Positions 9,199 through 20,940 of a stretch of 64,000 nt of DNA are shown here, in pieces. A program made the translations under genes and the position numbers. A model generated the notes under the pieces. The model searched no databases. It saw nothing but the letters and a program-made list of their open reading frames with translations, and was not told the origin of the DNA. How positions within the stretch are numbered: position 1 is the first letter of the stretch; every line of letters starts with the position of its first letter. The DNA is from Novosphingobium album (ex Liu et al. 2023) (lineage in GTDB: Bacteria; Pseudomonadota; Alphaproteobacteria; Sphingomonadales; Sphingomonadaceae): positions 1-64,000 of the forward strand of contig NZ_JARESE010000001.1 of assembly GCF_029076845.1 (NCBI RefSeq). Reading direction: 5' to 3'.

Positions 9199-9648
9199 TC
9201 AGCGAAGAAGCAGGAGTGCCCAGAAGATCGCGGTCATCGCCACCGCAAGCACGGGGGAGAGGATCGACCAGGTGCGGTTGGCGTTCAGCTCGTAACCCGC
9301 GCCGATATCGAGCACGAAGTGCCGCAGGCCCGAAGCCGCGTGCGTGAAGAAAGCCCAGGTGATGCCGACGAGCACCACCTTGAAGGCCAGCCGGATCAGC
9401 GAGGTAACGAGGCCGAGCCCGCTCCAGTCGAGGGTGGAGAGATCGGCCCAGACCCAGCCGGTGAATGTGGCATAGGCGGCGGGTCCGCTCGCCAGCGCGC
9501 CAAGCCACCAGAGCAGCAGCGCAAGGCCGACGAAGGCCAGGCCGTTGCCGCTGACGCGGTGGAGGATCGAAACCGCCATGTGCGGCCCCCAGCGCCAGAT
9601 CTGGAGGTGGGGCGAGAGCGGACGGTTGCTGGTGCCGGCTTGGGCCAT
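9199..9648 (-). CDS. sdhC: Succinate dehydrogenase cytochrome b556 subunit
   Basis: The 149-residue protein has three membrane helices and the SdhC signatures RPLSPHLQIW near the N-terminus, SILHRVSGNGLAF (quinone site), and HAASGLRHFVLD (heme b histidine). It is the first gene of the sdh operon. AAGGGG lies ten bases before the ATG at 9648. The 217-bp region between this gene and the divergent SDR gene must hold both promoters; I saw no clear operator in it. Confidence 0.95.
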   Translation of the reverse strand: MAQAGTSNRPLSPHLQIWRWGPHMAVSILHRVSGNGLAFVGLALLLWWLGALASGPAAYATFTGWVWADLSTLDWSGLGLVTSLIRLAFKVVLVGITWAFFTHAASGLRHFVLDIGAGYELNANRTWSILSPVLAVAMTAIFWALLLLR

Positions 9649-9865
9649 GCGGTGCGAATCCCCTTTAGCGCTGGGCAGCCCCCGGCGCTGCCCTCGTGCC
9701 TACCCCCTTAGTCAAAATGCGCCGCCGTTCAAGCACTCGTGCCGCATTGCGGCAATTCAGCGCGGCATTTCAATATCGGCGAAGCGTGCCCTACGCGCGA
9801 ACACGGATGGGTGTAACCGTGCCAGCGGCTTTCATGCGCGGCCAAGTCGTTCTACGGAGCCGGCC

Positions 9866-10594
9866 ATGGATACCAACGCGAAAACGCCTTCCGTCCTTGT
9901 CACCGGGTCCAGCCGGGGAATCGGCGCCGCCATCGCGCAAGCCCTGCGCGCGCGCGGCGCGATCGTGATCGGCCATGCCACGCGCGCTATCGACGATGCC
10001 ACGATCGCCGCCGATCTGGCCGATCCGGCCGCCCCCGCCCGGCTGTGGGACGAAGCGCTGGCGCGCGCGGGCGGGCGGATCGACGTCCTGATCAACAATG
10101 CCGGGCTGTTCGAGCCCAATCCGATCGCGCGGGATGATGCCGGCTGGCTGGCCGACTGGGACCGCACCTTGCAGATCAACCTCACCGCCGCCGCGCAGCT
10201 TTCGCGCTCGGCCGTGGCGCACTGGCGCGCCGAAGGGCGGGCGGGACGGATCGTGCATATCGCCAGCCGCGCCGGCCATCGCGGCGATTCGCCCGATCAC
10301 TGGCACTATGCCGCCGCGAAAGGCGGGATGCTGGCGCTGCACAAGACGATCGCGCGCGGCTATGCCGGCGAAGGCGTGCTCAGCTATGCGATCTCGCCGG
10401 GCTTTACCGCCACGGCCATGGCGGACGATTACCTGGCCAGCCGGGGCGGCGCCGGGCTGCTCGCCGATATCCCGCTGGGCCGCTTGGCGACGCCCGAGGA
10501 GATCGCCGTGATCGCCGTGTTCTGCGCGCTTGACGCCCCCGCCAGCATGACCGGCGCGGTGCTGGATGCCAATGGAGCCAGCTATGTCCGCTAG
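9866..10594 (+). CDS. Short-chain dehydrogenase/reductase (SDR)
   Basis: The 242-residue classical SDR has the NAD(P)-binding TGSSRGIG at residues 13-20, NNAG at 77-80, and the catalytic set Ser134, Tyr148, Lys152. It would oxidise or reduce an alcohol/carbonyl or ring-hydroxyl substrate; the substrate is not identifiable. I chose the ATG at 9866 because GGAG sits 7 bases upstream; a longer open frame to 9545 has no such site. It is the first gene of an SDR - metallo-beta-lactamase - prmA - DUF2459 string, and the next start codon lies inside its last codons. Confidence 0.88.
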   Translation: MDTNAKTPSVLVTGSSRGIGAAIAQALRARGAIVIGHATRAIDDATIAADLADPAAPARLWDEALARAGGRIDVLINNAGLFEPNPIARDDAGWLADWDRTLQINLTAAAQLSRSAVAHWRAEGRAGRIVHIASRAGHRGDSPDHWHYAAAKGGMLALHKTIARGYAGEGVLSYAISPGFTATAMADDYLASRGGAGLLADIPLGRLATPEEIAVIAVFCALDAPASMTGAVLDANGASYVR

Positions 10595-11474
10595 GCCGCA
10601 CGGTCTTGTCGCGCTGGGCCTGCTGGCCGTCGCCGCCTGCGCGCCGCAGGCCGCCCCGGTCCCGGCGCCGGCCCGGCCGAACCTGGTCGCCGCCTGCGCG
10701 GGGCGCGACGGCTGGAGCGATCCGGCACCGCCCGCCCCGGTGTTCGGCAATGTCTACGATGTCGGCACATGCGGCATCACGGTGCTGCTCATCACCTCGC
10801 CGCAAGGCCACATCCTGATCGACGGCGCGACCGAGGAAGCCGTGCCCTCGATCCTGGCCAATATCCGCGCGCTGGGCTTCCGGCCGGGCGACATCCGCTG
10901 GCTGCTGGCCAGCCACGAGCACGTCGATCACGCCGGCGGGCTGGCCGCGCTCAAGCAGGCGACCGGGGCCAGGCTGGCGGTGCGGGCCGAGGCGCGCCGC
11001 GCGTTCGAGACCGGCGAGCCCGATCCGCAAGACCCGCAGCTGGGCCTGTCGACATTCGCCCCGGTCAAGGTGGATCGCGTGCTGGCCGATGGCGAAGTGG
11101 TCACGCTCGGCCCGCTCGCCCTCACCGCGCACGCCACGCCGGGCCACACGCCGGGCTCGACAAGCTGGACCTGGCGCTCGTGCGAGGGCGAGACGTGCCA
11201 TGCCATGGCCTATGTCGACAGCCTGACCGCCGTTTCGGCCGACGCCTACCGCTTCACCGACCATCCCGCCTATGTCGCCACGTTCCGCCGCACGCTTGGC
11301 CAGGTGGGCCAGCTCGATTGCGAGATCCTGATGACGCCGCATCCCTCGGCCAGCGCCCTGTTCGAACGGCTGGCCGGCACGCAGCCGCTCGCCGATCCCG
11401 CGGCCTGCCGCCGCTATGCCGAGAACGGGCGCGAACGGCTCGACGCGCGGCTGGCCAGGGAGGCCGGCCGATGA
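10584..11474 (+). CDS. Subclass B3 metallo-beta-lactamase, predicted lipoprotein
   Basis: The 296-residue protein has the B3 zinc ligands: H111-x-H113-x-D115-H116, H188 in TPGHTPGS and H253 in TPHPS. This is the HxHxDH pattern that separates B3 enzymes (L1, FEZ, THIN-B) from B1 (HxHxDR-type). The N-terminus has a lipobox VAAC with Cys19, so the enzyme is probably a membrane-anchored periplasmic lipoprotein. Known B3 family members hydrolyse penicillins, cephalosporins and carbapenems; activity here is inferred only. The ATG at 10584 overlaps the SDR stop and GGAG precedes it by 6 bases. Its own stop overlaps prmA by 4 nt (ATGA). G+C and codon use match the neighbours, so it looks like an intrinsic chromosomal gene rather than a recent resistance import. 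Confidence 0.88.
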   Translation: MSARPHGLVALGLLAVAACAPQAAPVPAPARPNLVAACAGRDGWSDPAPPAPVFGNVYDVGTCGITVLLITSPQGHILIDGATEEAVPSILANIRALGFRPGDIRWLLASHEHVDHAGGLAALKQATGARLAVRAEARRAFETGEPDPQDPQLGLSTFAPVKVDRVLADGEVVTLGPLALTAHATPGHTPGSTSWTWRSCEGETCHAMAYVDSLTAVSADAYRFTDHPAYVATFRRTLGQVGQLDCEILMTPHPSASALFERLAGTQPLADPAACRRYAENGRERLDARLAREAGR

Positions 11475-12376
11475 GCTGGAAAGTCACCGCCCATGCCCCG
11501 CGCGGCGTGATCGAGGCCGCGCTGCTGGCGCACGAGGACGCACTCGACTGGAACCCGGACATCATCATCGCCGGCAGCGAAGTGGCCGAGGACCGGCCCG
11601 ATGACTGGGTGCTCGAAGCCTGGCTGGAAGCAAGGCCCACCGCCGCCGTGCGCAACGCCATCGCCGCGCTGTTCGCCGCCGGCGCCCCGCCGCTGACGGT
11701 CGAGCGCCTGCCCGATACCGACTGGCTGACGCAGAGCCAGCAGGGGCTGGAGCCGATCCGCGCCGGCTGCTTTCATGTCCGCACGCCCGAGCGGCCGGCA
11801 CTGGCCGAACCCGGCGTGATCGATTTCGCCATTCCCGCCAGCCGGGCTTTCGGCACGGGCCATCACGAAACCACCGCCGGATGCCTGGCCATGCTGGCCG
11901 CGATGAAGCAGCGCGGCGTGATCGTGCGCAATTGCGCCGATATCGGCACCGGCACCGGGCTGCTGGCGTTCGCCGCACTGGCGCTCTGGCCCCGCGCGCT
12001 GGCGATCGCGAGCGACATCGACGCGGTCTGCGGCGCGGTGGTGGCCGATAACGCGGCGCGCAACGGCATCGCCATCGGCGCGCGCGCGGGCGAGCTGGTG
12101 ATGACGATCGCGCCCGGCATGGACAGCCCGCTGATCGCCGCGCGCGGACCTTACGACCTGGTCATGGCCAATATCCTGGCCGGCCCGCTGATCGCGCTGG
12201 CACCCGATTTCGCCCGCGCGCTGGTGCCGGGCGGCCACTTGCTGCTGGCCGGGCTCCTGACCGGGCAGGAAGCCAAAGTGCGCGCCGCCTGCCGCCGCGC
12301 CGGGCTGCGGCTGGCGGCGCGGATGGTGCGGGGCGACTGGTCCATCCTGTGGCTGCGGCGGCGGCCCGCGCGCTGA
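11471..12376 (+). CDS. prmA: Ribosomal protein L11 methyltransferase
   Basis: The 301-residue protein trimethylates ribosomal protein L11 using S-adenosylmethionine in the cytoplasm. Diagnostic segments are AFGTGHHETT (near residues 130-139), the SAM-binding DIGTGTGLLAFAALAL, and NILAGPLIALAPDF, which corresponds to the substrate-side NxxAGPL loop of PrmA. The start overlaps the upstream beta-lactamase stop by 4 nt, which couples a housekeeping gene to a beta-lactamase gene. Length is typical of the family. Confidence 0.92.
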   Translation: MSWKVTAHAPRGVIEAALLAHEDALDWNPDIIIAGSEVAEDRPDDWVLEAWLEARPTAAVRNAIAALFAAGAPPLTVERLPDTDWLTQSQQGLEPIRAGCFHVRTPERPALAEPGVIDFAIPASRAFGTGHHETTAGCLAMLAAMKQRGVIVRNCADIGTGTGLLAFAALALWPRALAIASDIDAVCGAVVADNAARNGIAIGARAGELVMTIAPGMDSPLIAARGPYDLVMANILAGPLIALAPDFARALVPGGHLLLAGLLTGQEAKVRAACRRAGLRLAARMVRGDWSILWLRRRPAR

Positions 12377-13054
12377 GCCGCATCGCTCGCGCGGCGGCGG
12401 GCAGCCTGGCGCTCGGCGTGGCGCTGTTCCTGCTCGCGGCGTGGATCGGCTCGTCGCTGCCGCGCAATCCGGGCTGGCGCGAACCCGCGCGCGGCGTCAC
12501 GATCATGGTGGAAAGCAACGGCATCCACACCGCGCTGGTCCTGCCCGCGGTGACGCCCGCGCAAGACTGGCACGCGCTGTTCCCGCCCGACCGACACCGC
12601 CGATCCGGCCCGGCCCTATACCCATGTCGCGATCAGCTGGGGGGAGCGCGAGGTGTTCCTGGACACGCCGACCTGGTGGGATCTTTCCCCCGCCACCGTG
12701 CTGCGCGTGATCGGCGTGGGCGGCGAAGGGCTGCTCCATGTCGAGCACTATGTCCGCCCCGCCCCCGACGCGCAGGTCCGCCCGCTGCGGCTGACCGAGG
12801 CGCAATACCGCGCGCTGGTCGGCGCGATCACGGCGCGGATCGGCCCGCGCGGGCCCGGCCGACGCCATCGCGGCTATGGCCGGCAGGACGTGTTCTACGA
12901 AACCGGCGGCAGCTACACGGTGACGCGCACCTGCAACCAGTGGACCAGCGACATGCTGGCGGCGGCCGGCGTGCGGGTGGGCCGCTGGACGCCGCTGGCG
13001 GGCGGCGTGATGAAATGGGTGCCCGCGCCGGCCGGGGCCGGTCAGGCCGAATAG
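12349..13054 (+). pseudogene. DUF2459 (TIGR02117-like) protein gene, frameshifted
   Basis: Two adjacent frames together make one DUF2459 protein. The first part (GTG at 12349, overlapping prmA by 28 nt) gives a membrane segment and the family motif VESNGIHTALVLP. The second part, in the next frame from about 12598, reads TADPARPYTHVAISWGEREV, then FLDTPTWWDL, LLHVEHYV, GYGRQDVFYETGG and TCNQWTSDMLAAAG up to 13054. The frame change falls near 12585-12597 in a C/G-rich run. It is either a true pseudogene or a single-base sequencing error. No catalytic role is established for this family. Confidence 0.75.
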
Positions 13055-13335
13055 AGGCGGATCGATACCAGCGCGGGGTGATAGCGCTGCAGCACGCCGA
13101 GCGCGCGGGCGGAAATCGGCTCGTCGAATTCGAAGCCGGCGCGATCGCCCACGCTCCAGCGCACGGTGCCGGTGATCGGACGCACCGAATCGACCTTGAA
13201 GCGCAGGCGCTGGCCGACGCCGGGGCGCAGGTCGCCGGAGACAAGCTGGCACCCTTCCGACGAAACGTGCCGCAAGACCGCCGAACCGATCGGCGTGGCG
13301 GCCACGCGCGCACAATCCAAAGCAGACCGAGACAT
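13042..13335 (-). CDS. PilZ domain protein
   Basis: The product is about 97 residues and consists essentially of a single PilZ-like beta barrel. The GTVRWSVGDRAGFEFDEPI stretch matches the second half of the family (hydrophilic D/N-x-S-x-x-G-like region here less well kept). The canonical RxxxR c-di-GMP arginine pair is not obvious, so nucleotide binding is uncertain. I chose the ATG at 13335 because AAGGAGG lies 6 bases upstream; a TTG two codons earlier abuts that site. It ends inside the 3' end of the convergent DUF2459 gene (13-bp overlap). It shares a 214-bp divergent promoter region with sciP. Confidence 0.7.
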   Translation of the reverse strand: MSRSALDCARVAATPIGSAVLRHVSSEGCQLVSGDLRPGVGQRLRFKVDSVRPITGTVRWSVGDRAGFEFDEPISARALGVLQRYHPALVSIRLYSA

Positions 13336-13383
13336 CAGCAACCTCCTTGGATTGGGTGGTAAGTAAGAAAGGTAAACCCGCCG

Positions 13384-13489
13384 TTAACATGTCATCAACA
13401 AATCGGGTGGGACTTTCTCCTTTATTATCAGGTGTTTGATTTTGGGACACTCGAATGGAATTAACCTTCCCGCAAAGCACCGTATTAAC
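13384..13489. promoter_or_regulatory. CtrA-type half-sites between pilZ-like gene and sciP
   Basis: The divergent intergenic region contains three TTAAC half-sites at 13384, 13461 and 13485. The first is followed after seven bases by TCAAC, close to the full CtrA box TTAA-N7-TTAA. In Caulobacter the cell-cycle regulator CtrA activates sciP, so the placement fits. The sites are degenerate, and binding is inferred from their position. Confidence 0.4.
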
Positions 13490-13549
13490 CGTTAGGCATC
13501 AATCCATAAGCGCATCGGGGGGCTGAACTACCAGCTCAAGAGGCGCGAA

Positions 13550-13852
13550 ATGCTTCAGAATGACATGAACAAAACGTCCGAGGTGATCGGACCGCTGGGG
13601 GAGGCACTGACCCGCAACGACTTGCCACCGCCCAACACCTCGCGCTGGGTCATCCGGCGCAAGGCCGAAGTGGTGGCGGCGGTCAATGGCGGGCTGCTGA
13701 CGATTCCCGAAGCGTGCAAGCGCTATGACCTCACGCTTGAGGAACTGGCGTCGTGGCAGCGCGCGGTCGAACGCGAAGGCATGGCGGGCCTGCGCGCGAC
13801 CCGCGTGCAGCATTACCGGCAAATCCACGAACATCAGGGGCGTCACGCCTGA
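13550..13852 (+). CDS. sciP: SciP-type CtrA inhibitor (DUF1153)
   Basis: The 100-residue protein matches SciP throughout its core: LPPPNTSRWVIRRKAEVVAA, then a helix-turn-helix region (LLTIPEACKRYDLTLEELASWQRAVEREG, residues about 50-78) and LRATRVQHYRQIH. SciP binds CtrA and blocks its transcriptional activation early in the alphaproteobacterial cell cycle. The ATG at 13550 is preceded by GAGG; a second in-frame ATG at 13565 is possible. CtrA half-sites lie upstream. The gene stands alone and is followed by a large palindrome. Confidence 0.9.
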   Translation: MLQNDMNKTSEVIGPLGEALTRNDLPPPNTSRWVIRRKAEVVAAVNGGLLTIPEACKRYDLTLEELASWQRAVEREGMAGLRATRVQHYRQIHEHQGRHA

Positions 13853-13918
13853 TTCCATCGCCATGGCCGGCGGCGCGGTCCCCTATCGGTGTGTCCCCCG
13901 GTAGAGGCCGCGCCCCGT

Positions 13919-13987
13919 GCGCGCGGCGTACCGAAGTAGTCCAGGGCCCCCGCGCTAAGCCCTGGGCTACTTCGGCACGCCGCGCGT
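13919..13987. terminator. Long palindromic hairpin downstream of sciP
   Basis: An inverted repeat with arms at 13921-13946 and 13960-13985 pairs at 24 of 26 positions, and a few outer bases also pair. The inner arm ends are CCAGGG and CCCTGG around a 13-base loop. The right arm is followed by only a short T-rich stretch (GTCTTTAT). It separates convergent sciP and ligA, so it may be a bidirectional terminator or a dispersed REP-like palindrome. Confidence 0.55.
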
Positions 13988-14029
13988 CTTTATGGAAAAT
14001 GCGCGGAAAGGCGCATGTCCGAACCCACT

Positions 14030-17933
<3,904 letters not shown>

Positions 17934-17970
17934 GTTCGCCACGCGTTCTAGCGAAATGCGGAACAGGCGT

Positions 17971-17995
17971 CACCCGGCTTCGCTACGTCCGGGTG
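17971..17995 (-). terminator. Hairpin after the TonB receptor gene
   Basis: A perfect 7-bp stem (CACCCGG / CCGGGTG) with an 11-base loop lies between the TonB receptor stop and the recN start. It has no strong U-run. It could end the yezD-TonB receptor transcript before recN. Confidence 0.4.
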
Positions 17996-18036
17996 CAAGG
18001 GGGGCCCGGACGAAACAATATTAGCGCAAGCCGATT

Positions 18037-20472
18037 TCAGAAATCCGACTTGACCGTAAGCCCCCAGGTCCTCGGATCGCCCGGCTGGCCGGCAACCAGG
18101 CCGACGTTGCTCGGCGCGACCTGCAGCAGCTCGAAGTAGTTGGTATCGAACGCATTGCGCACCCAGCCATAGACGTCGAAGCCGCCGGAGCGGAAACCGG
18201 CCCGGAAGTTGGTGAGCGCATAGCCCTTCACGTTGGTATAGATCGATTCGGAGGGGTTCGACGAGAAGCTGGACCGGTAGTTGCCGTCGACGCCCAGATA
18301 GACCTCGCCGTCCTTCGCCAGCAGCGTGACCGGCGCGTTGACCTCGGCCCCATACGAGAACGACCACTTCGACACGCCCGGCAGGCGCTGGCCGGAGATG
18401 TCGCAGTTCGCCGGGCTGTTCGCGCCGGGTGTGCCCGCCGGCCCCGGCGGCGTGCCGGTGCCACCGCCGGCCAGCTCGGGCGGGCACGGCGCATCGACGA
18501 ACTTCTTGTACTTCGCATCGGTATAGGCGCCGTTGGCATAGGCGCTGAAGCGCTCGCTGGGCCGGACGGAGAAATCGGCTTCGACGCCCTGCGAGCGGAC
18601 CTTGCCGGCATTGGCCAGATAGCCGCGCAGCACGCCAAGCTGCCCGTTGGTCACGGTCGCCTGGTAGTTCTTGATATCGGTGCGGAACGCGGTGAGGTTG
18701 AAGGTCGCCTTGCGATCCCAGAACTGGGTCTTGACGCCGGCTTCGAAGTGGTTGACCGATTCGGGCTTGATGACGCCCGCCGAAACGATCGGATTGCCGG
18801 CGGCATCGGTCGGCAGGCCGTTCTGGTTGATGCCCACGGTCTTGAAGCTCTTGGCATAGGTCGCATAGGCCAGGATATCGGGCGCGATCTTGTAGTTGAC
18901 GTTCAGGTCATAGCTGAAGTTCCAGTCGCTGACCGAGGGCGCGCTGAGCTGCGGCGAGAACACGCCGCACTGGGCCGCCCCGATGGAGCCGGCAGGTTGC
19001 GGGCAAGTCAGGATCGCGCCCTGGCCGGTGGTGACGACGCGTTGATAGAAGCCCGACTTCTTGTCATAGTTCACCCGCACGCCCGGCTGGATCGTCAGCG
19101 CATCCGTCACCTTCCAGCTTGCCTGGCCGAACAGGGCAGCGCTGGTGCTCTTCAGATACTGGGTATTGCGTGCGGTCAGGCCGGCCAGGACCGTGGGATC
19201 GTTCGCCAGGGCGCCCGTCAGGTTCCATTTGCTGGAATTGACGCCCTGCTGCTCGAAACCCTGCGTATCGATCCGCTGCTTGAAGCCAAACGCGCCGACG
19301 ACGAAGTCGATCTTGTCGCTTTCGTAATTGTAGCGGAATTCCTGCGAATACTGGTCCTGCTGCGAGGGATTGTTCGATGCGGAAACGATCGACAGGCCGG
19401 TGAAATCGCGATCGTTCTCCGGCTTCCAGTCCCAGAAGCGCCAGGCGCTGACCGAAGTGAGCGTGCCGGGGCCGACATCCCACTTCACCCGCAGCGAAGC
19501 GCCGCCGATCTTGTTGCCGGCGCTGAGCGGAGCATCGACGTCGGTCAGCCGGTCGAACGGCTTGCGGCTGACGACCGTGTAGTTCTGCAGCGCGGCGAGC
19601 GCCTCGTACTGGCGCGCCAGCGCGCGCTGGGTCAGCCCCGTGCGCACGAACACGGTGCCGCAGCATTCGGGGTCCTGCCTGCTGTAGTCGCCGCTCAGCG
19701 TGATGCTCAGGCCATCGTTCGGCTTGAACAGCAACTGGCCGCGCAGGCCCAGGTTGTCCTGCTCGTTGATCCAGCGATCGGTAGTGACGTTGTAGATCGT
19801 GCCGCGCCGGCTGGTCGAGGAAATCGCGATGCGCGCCGCCAGCGTGTCCGACAGCGGGCCCGAGACGGCGGCCTTGGCCTGCTTGAAATCGAGGTTGCCC
19901 ACTGTCACTTCGGCCTTGCCCTCGAAATCGAAGGTCGGCTGGTTGGTGGTGATGTTGATCGCGCCTGCCGTGGTGTTCTTGCCGTAAAGCGTGCCTTGCG
20001 GGCCGCGCAGCACTTCGACTTGCGCGACGTCGAGGAAATCGAACACGGCGGCGGCGACGCGCGAATTGTAGACATCGTCGACATAGATGCCGACGCCCTG
20101 CTCGAAGCCGTCGCTGGTCAGGCCGAACGGCACGCCCAGGCCGCGGATGTTGACCGCGGTATTGCGCGGGTTCGACGAATAGACCTGGAGCGTGGGCGTA
20201 AGCTGCTGGAGCTTGTTGATGTTGAAGTTGCCGGTCGCCTCGATGCTCTCGGCATTGATCACCGAGATCGCCAGCGGCACTTCCTGGGCGGTTTCCGCGC
20301 GGCGGCGGGCGGTGACGATGATGTCATTGCCCGAATCGTGCGCGTCGCTGGCGGACGGAGCCATGTCGGCCGATGGCGTTTGCGTGGCTGGCGCGGCCCC
20401 CTGCGCCAGAGCGGCGCTGGGCAAGGCCAGCGCTGAAGATGCAAGCAATATGGTGCGGACGAACGAATGCAT
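18037..20472 (-). CDS. TonB-dependent outer membrane receptor
   Basis: The 811-residue protein has a signal peptide (ending near ALAQG), a TonB-box-like DIIVTARRR, and a plug domain with IRGLGVPFG, VYIDD-like GIYVDDVY and VEVLRGPQGTLYGKNTTAGAI. A C-terminal beta barrel ends in a typical terminal Phe (LTVKSDF). It imports an unknown ligand across the outer membrane using TonB energy. I chose the ATG at 20472 because AAAGGA precedes it by 8 bases. That site lies in the loop of a small stem CCAAA-GGA-TTTGG, which could affect translation. It follows the YezD-like gene by 111 bp on the same strand. The neighbouring Rrf2 and YezD proteins point towards a sulfur compound as ligand, which is inference. 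Confidence 0.92.
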   Translation of the reverse strand: MHSFVRTILLASSALALPSAALAQGAAPATQTPSADMAPSASDAHDSGNDIIVTARRRAETAQEVPLAISVINAESIEATGNFNINKLQQLTPTLQVYSSNPRNTAVNIRGLGVPFGLTSDGFEQGVGIYVDDVYNSRVAAAVFDFLDVAQVEVLRGPQGTLYGKNTTAGAINITTNQPTFDFEGKAEVTVGNLDFKQAKAAVSGPLSDTLAARIAISSTSRRGTIYNVTTDRWINEQDNLGLRGQLLFKPNDGLSITLSGDYSRQDPECCGTVFVRTGLTQRALARQYEALAALQNYTVVSRKPFDRLTDVDAPLSAGNKIGGASLRVKWDVGPGTLTSVSAWRFWDWKPENDRDFTGLSIVSASNNPSQQDQYSQEFRYNYESDKIDFVVGAFGFKQRIDTQGFEQQGVNSSKWNLTGALANDPTVLAGLTARNTQYLKSTSAALFGQASWKVTDALTIQPGVRVNYDKKSGFYQRVVTTGQGAILTCPQPAGSIGAAQCGVFSPQLSAPSVSDWNFSYDLNVNYKIAPDILAYATYAKSFKTVGINQNGLPTDAAGNPIVSAGVIKPESVNHFEAGVKTQFWDRKATFNLTAFRTDIKNYQATVTNGQLGVLRGYLANAGKVRSQGVEADFSVRPSERFSAYANGAYTDAKYKKFVDAPCPPELAGGGTGTPPGPAGTPGANSPANCDISGQRLPGVSKWSFSYGAEVNAPVTLLAKDGEVYLGVDGNYRSSFSSNPSESIYTNVKGYALTNFRAGFRSGGFDVYGWVRNAFDTNYFELLQVAPSNVGLVAGQPGDPRTWGLTVKSDF

Positions 20473-20583
20473 TGCCAAATCCTTTGGAGAGGGAATTGGA
20501 CGCATCCGGCGGTCCGGTCTGCATCGGTCATGGGGTGAGCGCCCGCCCGCGATCGGGTCAGGCCGCAAGATCAGGTCAAACGA

Positions 20584-20772
20584 TCAAGTGAACCGCTGCC
20601 GCTCGGTCACGTCGAGCTGAACCACGCGCCCGTCGTGAATGGTGAGATGGACCGCGCCGTAACGCAGCCGTGCGACCGCCTCGGCCACTGCGGAAAGCGC
20701 CGGGTTCGACTTGTCCTTGCCTGCGTCTTGACCAGTGGAAATCTGATTATCGGGGTTATCGGAAGATCGCAT
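20584..20772 (-). CDS. YezD-like small protein (DUF2292)
   Basis: The 62-residue protein ends with the DUF2292 core: a helix (AEAVARLRYGAVHLTIHDGR) followed by VVQLDVTERQRF. Its ATG at 20772 has GAAGGAGG six bases upstream, one of the best ribosome binding sites in the window; a longer frame to 20889 lacks one. DUF2292 proteins are small and uncharacterised. In Bacillus yezD belongs to the CymR cysteine regulon, and in proteobacteria they are often found beside sulfonate or sulfate-ester uptake genes. Here it is cotranscribed with the downstream TonB receptor. Confidence 0.75.
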   Translation of the reverse strand: MRSSDNPDNQISTGQDAGKDKSNPALSAVAEAVARLRYGAVHLTIHDGRVVQLDVTERQRFT

Positions 20773-20803
20773 GCCAGGCCTCCTTCGCAACCGGGCATAT
20801 TCT

Positions 20804-20818
20804 CTACCAATTAGATAG
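20804..20818 (-). promoter_or_regulatory. Possible operator upstream of the YezD-like gene
   Basis: The 15-bp AT-rich element CTACCAATTAGATAG is an imperfect dyad (arms CTAyC / GrTAG) in an otherwise GC-rich 170-bp leader region. It lies 32 bp upstream of the ATG, near where a promoter is expected. A Rrf2-type regulator encoded 1.4 kb away is a candidate binder. Support is weak. Confidence 0.3.
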
Positions 20819-20940
20819 ACAACCAAAATTTTCCTTGCCTGCGCCAAAGCGAAAGTTCTGCACGCCGATGCGAAGAGCCGCCGTGGCAAAGCCCACCGAC
20901 GGCCCGGATTCCCGTTTCCGGCGCGATGCGGCCCGGTGCG

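Noticed and set aside
9791-12238. Minus-strand open frames opposite the SDR, beta-lactamase and prmA genes
   Set aside because: Composition is typical of antisense GC-rich reading and no start signals or domains are seen.
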